In this document: in pieces, positions 62,389 to 64,000 of the stretch
Numbering within the stretch: the first letter of the stretch is position 1
Layout of the letters: the number at the start of each line of letters is the position of its first letter
Origin: Renibacterium sp.
GTDB lineage: Bacteria > Actinomycetota > Actinomycetes > Actinomycetales > Micrococcaceae
Length of the DNA stretch: 64,000 bases
Direction: 5' to 3'
NCBI GenBank assembly: GCA_017419405.1
Contig: JAFOLH010000001.1
Coordinates: 434,001 to 498,000 of the forward strand
Notes under the pieces: generated by a model
Told to the model about the DNA's origin: nothing
Database searches by the model: none
The model's input: the letters and a program-made list of their open reading frames with translations, nothing else
Program-made: the position numbers and the translations under genes

Positions 62389-63825
62389 ATGCCATTTTTG
62401 AATCGTTTGGAACACTGGGCGCAAACCGCACCGGACCGGCCGGCCGTGGTCATCGGCGAGGCTTCGCTGAGCTACGCCGAACTCGCTGGAGCGGTGCGTG
62501 CGCAGCACCGGGCCGGCAGTGCGCTGACTATCCTGCAGCAGCGGAATTCGGTCGATTTCGTAGTGCGATTCGCGACTGCGGTCGCCGGCTCCGGCCGGGT
62601 CGCGGTTCTGGATCCGGACTGGCCGGCGGAAATTTCCGACGCAGTACGGAGCAGGTTGGCGGAACTGCCGGTGCCGCCCGCGCCGGAACCTCCCGGTCCG
62701 CTGCCGGGCGGAGCGGCACCGGCCGGGCTGCAGGACGGGCCGGGGGCCAGCGAGTTCCTGATCGGGCTGACCTCCGGAACGTCCGGTACCCCGAAGGGTT
62801 TCAGCCGCAACCGCGCTTCCTGGCAGCTCTCCTTCGAGGCCAGCGTCGAATTCTTCGGGTTGTCCGAAGCCGAGCCGGTGCTGGTCCCGGGACCGCTTTC
62901 GAGCAGTCTCAACCTCTACGCGCTGGCGGAATGCCTGTATGCCGGGGCGACCTTCTACGGACAGCCGGAATTCGATCTCGCCGAGGCGCTGGGACTCGTG
63001 GAACGGCAGCAGATCCAACGCCTGGTGCTGGTCCCGACGATGTTGGCGATGCTGGCACGGCGGGCCGCGGAACCGGAGCGCGCCGGAACCGTTCGCACCG
63101 TGTTGTGCGCCGGATCGGCTTTGGAACCGGCGATCGCGGACGCGGCACGCCGTTGGCTGCCCGATGCAGTCATTTTCGAATATCTGGGCGCATCGGAACT
63201 GGGTTTCATTGCGGCGGGCCGGCTGGAATCGCCCGCCGGCCGGGAGGACACCGCCGTCGGGCCGGCGTTCCCCGGGGTCGAAATTTCGATCCGGGATCGG
63301 GCCGGCGCCGAACTGCCGGCTTGGTTGCCGGGGAGCATTTTCGTGCGCAGCCGGCTGATCAGCGACGGGTATCTCTGGGGCCAGGACGGGGAGGGGTTTC
63401 AGCAGGACGGCCAGTGGAGCACGGTCGGCGACCAGGGTTTCCTGAGCGGCAACGGCGTCTTGCATTTCCTCGGCCGTCGCAGCGACATGATCAACAGCGC
63501 CGGGCACAACGTCTACCCGCATGAAATCGAGCACGCCTTGTCCGGGCTGCCGGGAGTCCAATCGGCGGTGGCCGTAGGCATTCCGGACGGCGTCCGGGGG
63601 CAACGCATCGTGGCCGGGGTCGTGCCGGCCGATCGGTTCAGTTCCTCTGCGTTGACCGGGCGGGTGCTCCGCCAGGGGATTGCCGGGGTCCTGGCCGAAT
63701 ACAAGATCCCCGGCTTGTTCTTCGAACTGCGGGAACTGCCGCTCGGATCCTCCGGAAAGCTCAACCGGGCGCAGTTCGCGGAATGGATCGCCCGGGGAGA
63801 CCAGCGTGTCCGGCGAATCGGCTGA
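62389..63825 (+). CDS. AMP-binding protein (acyl-CoA ligase-like)
   Basis: A 478-residue member of the acyl-adenylate family. The ATP phosphate loop is LTSGTSGTPKGFSRN, and EYLGASELGF, the STVGDQGFL-type ATP motif and the C-terminal GSSGKLNR with the catalytic Lys are all present. It would activate a carboxylic acid as acyl-AMP and then acyl-CoA. The N-terminal part is shorter than in long-chain ligases. Overlaps the thiolase gene by 20 bp, so the two act together. TAGGAT lies 8 nt upstream of ATG. Confidence 0.88.
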   Translation: MPFLNRLEHWAQTAPDRPAVVIGEASLSYAELAGAVRAQHRAGSALTILQQRNSVDFVVRFATAVAGSGRVAVLDPDWPAEISDAVRSRLAELPVPPAPEPPGPLPGGAAPAGLQDGPGASEFLIGLTSGTSGTPKGFSRNRASWQLSFEASVEFFGLSEAEPVLVPGPLSSSLNLYALAECLYAGATFYGQPEFDLAEALGLVERQQIQRLVLVPTMLAMLARRAAEPERAGTVRTVLCAGSALEPAIADAARRWLPDAVIFEYLGASELGFIAAGRLESPAGREDTAVGPAFPGVEISIRDRAGAELPAWLPGSIFVRSRLISDGYLWGQDGEGFQQDGQWSTVGDQGFLSGNGVLHFLGRRSDMINSAGHNVYPHEIEHALSGLPGVQSAVAVGIPDGVRGQRIVAGVVPADRFSSSALTGRVLRQGIAGVLAEYKIPGLFFELRELPLGSSGKLNRAQFAEWIARGDQRVRRIG

Positions 63826-64000
63826 CCGGACCGCGGTCGTCGTTGCAGCCCGGCGCACCGCATTCGGCCGGGTCGGTGGCCTGCACGCGGGATTGGGCGC
63901 AGCCGAACTGCTGGCCCCGTTGCTCACCGAACTGGCCGCGGCACTGCCCGGTGCCCCGGATGACGTGCTGATCGGCAATGCCGTGGGCGGGGGCGGGAAC
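63806..64000 (+). CDS. Thiolase family protein (N-terminal part)
   Basis: The first 65 residues of a gene leaving the window. TAVVVAARRTAFGRVGG and VLIGNAVGGGGN match the N-terminus of thiolases (acetyl-CoA acetyltransferases). GTG 63806 has GGGGAG 6 nt upstream and overlaps the AMP-binding gene. Thiolases make or break 3-ketoacyl-CoA; with the upstream ligase this suggests fatty or aromatic acid breakdown, or synthesis of an unusual lipid. The catalytic Cys lies beyond the window. Confidence 0.8.
   Translation, partial: MSGESADRTAVVVAARRTAFGRVGGLHAGLGAAELLAPLLTELAAALPGAPDDVLIGNAVGGGGN

Overview
The window is one contiguous stretch of a high-GC actinobacterial chromosome. GTG starts are frequent, genes are tightly packed with ATGA/GTGA overlaps, and the protein variants (WhiA, OpcA, DUF3516 helicase, SufR, a mycothiol-type arsenate reductase, heterodimeric ABC exporter) point to Micrococcales, most likely Micrococcaceae (Arthrobacter/Renibacterium-like). 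I saw no tRNA, rRNA, insertion sequence, integrase or CRISPR array.

The backbone follows a well-known actinobacterial gene order, the block corresponding to Rv1420-Rv1466 in Mycobacterium tuberculosis: uvrC - rapZ - yvcK - whiA - gap - pgk - tpiA - secG - pgl/opcA/zwf/pgi/tal/tkt - ctaB - ctaA/ABC - sufR-B-D-C - DUF59. Stretches that do not belong to this order are accessory.

Layout. 1-8.2 kb: end of terC, an MFS transporter, a proline-iminopeptidase-like hydrolase with a GNAT and a DUF3516 helicase, a trans-aconitate methyltransferase-like enzyme, an MBL hydrolase and a MarR regulator. 8.3-12.4 kb: a heterodimeric ABC exporter with one degenerate ATP site, followed by a GntR regulator. 12.5-22.0 kb: uvrA with a LexA-like box, a HAD phosphatase, an acyltransferase, then uvrC-rapZ-yvcK-whiA. 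22.1-25.3 kb: sodA, gap, pgk. 25.5-34.7 kb: a nine-gene island placed exactly between pgk and tpiA. It carries a flavin reductase, two luciferase-like monooxygenases, an FAD/NAD(P)-binding enzyme, an N-acetyltransferase and a polar amino-acid ABC transporter with two tandem lipoprotein binding proteins. Its composition resembles the B. subtilis ytmI (S-alkyl-cysteine / 2-succinocysteine salvage) operon, so I predict import, N-acetylation and oxidative C-S cleavage of an organosulfur amino acid. 34.7-38.3 kb: tpiA, secG, a secreted beta-propeller protein and a glycosyltransferase. 38.3-46.6 kb: a complete pentose-phosphate operon on the minus strand. 46.8-51.6 kb: haem o/a synthesis (ctaB, ctaA) with an ABC transporter, a VOC protein and an arsenate-reductase-like protein. 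51.7-58.7 kb: a lipoprotein PBP and the SUF Fe-S assembly operon, which lacks sufS/sufU here and carries a Rieske ferredoxin. 58.7-64 kb: PAP2 phosphatase, ABC-F ATPase, YpfJ-type metallopeptidase, an acyl-CoA-ligase-like enzyme and the start of a thiolase.

Two recurring features stand out. About ten operon-first genes have a TANNNT hexamer 6-7 nt before the start codon, the signature expected of leaderless transcripts. A related hairpin repeat occurs twice (58.7 and 61.3 kb), with a third half copy.
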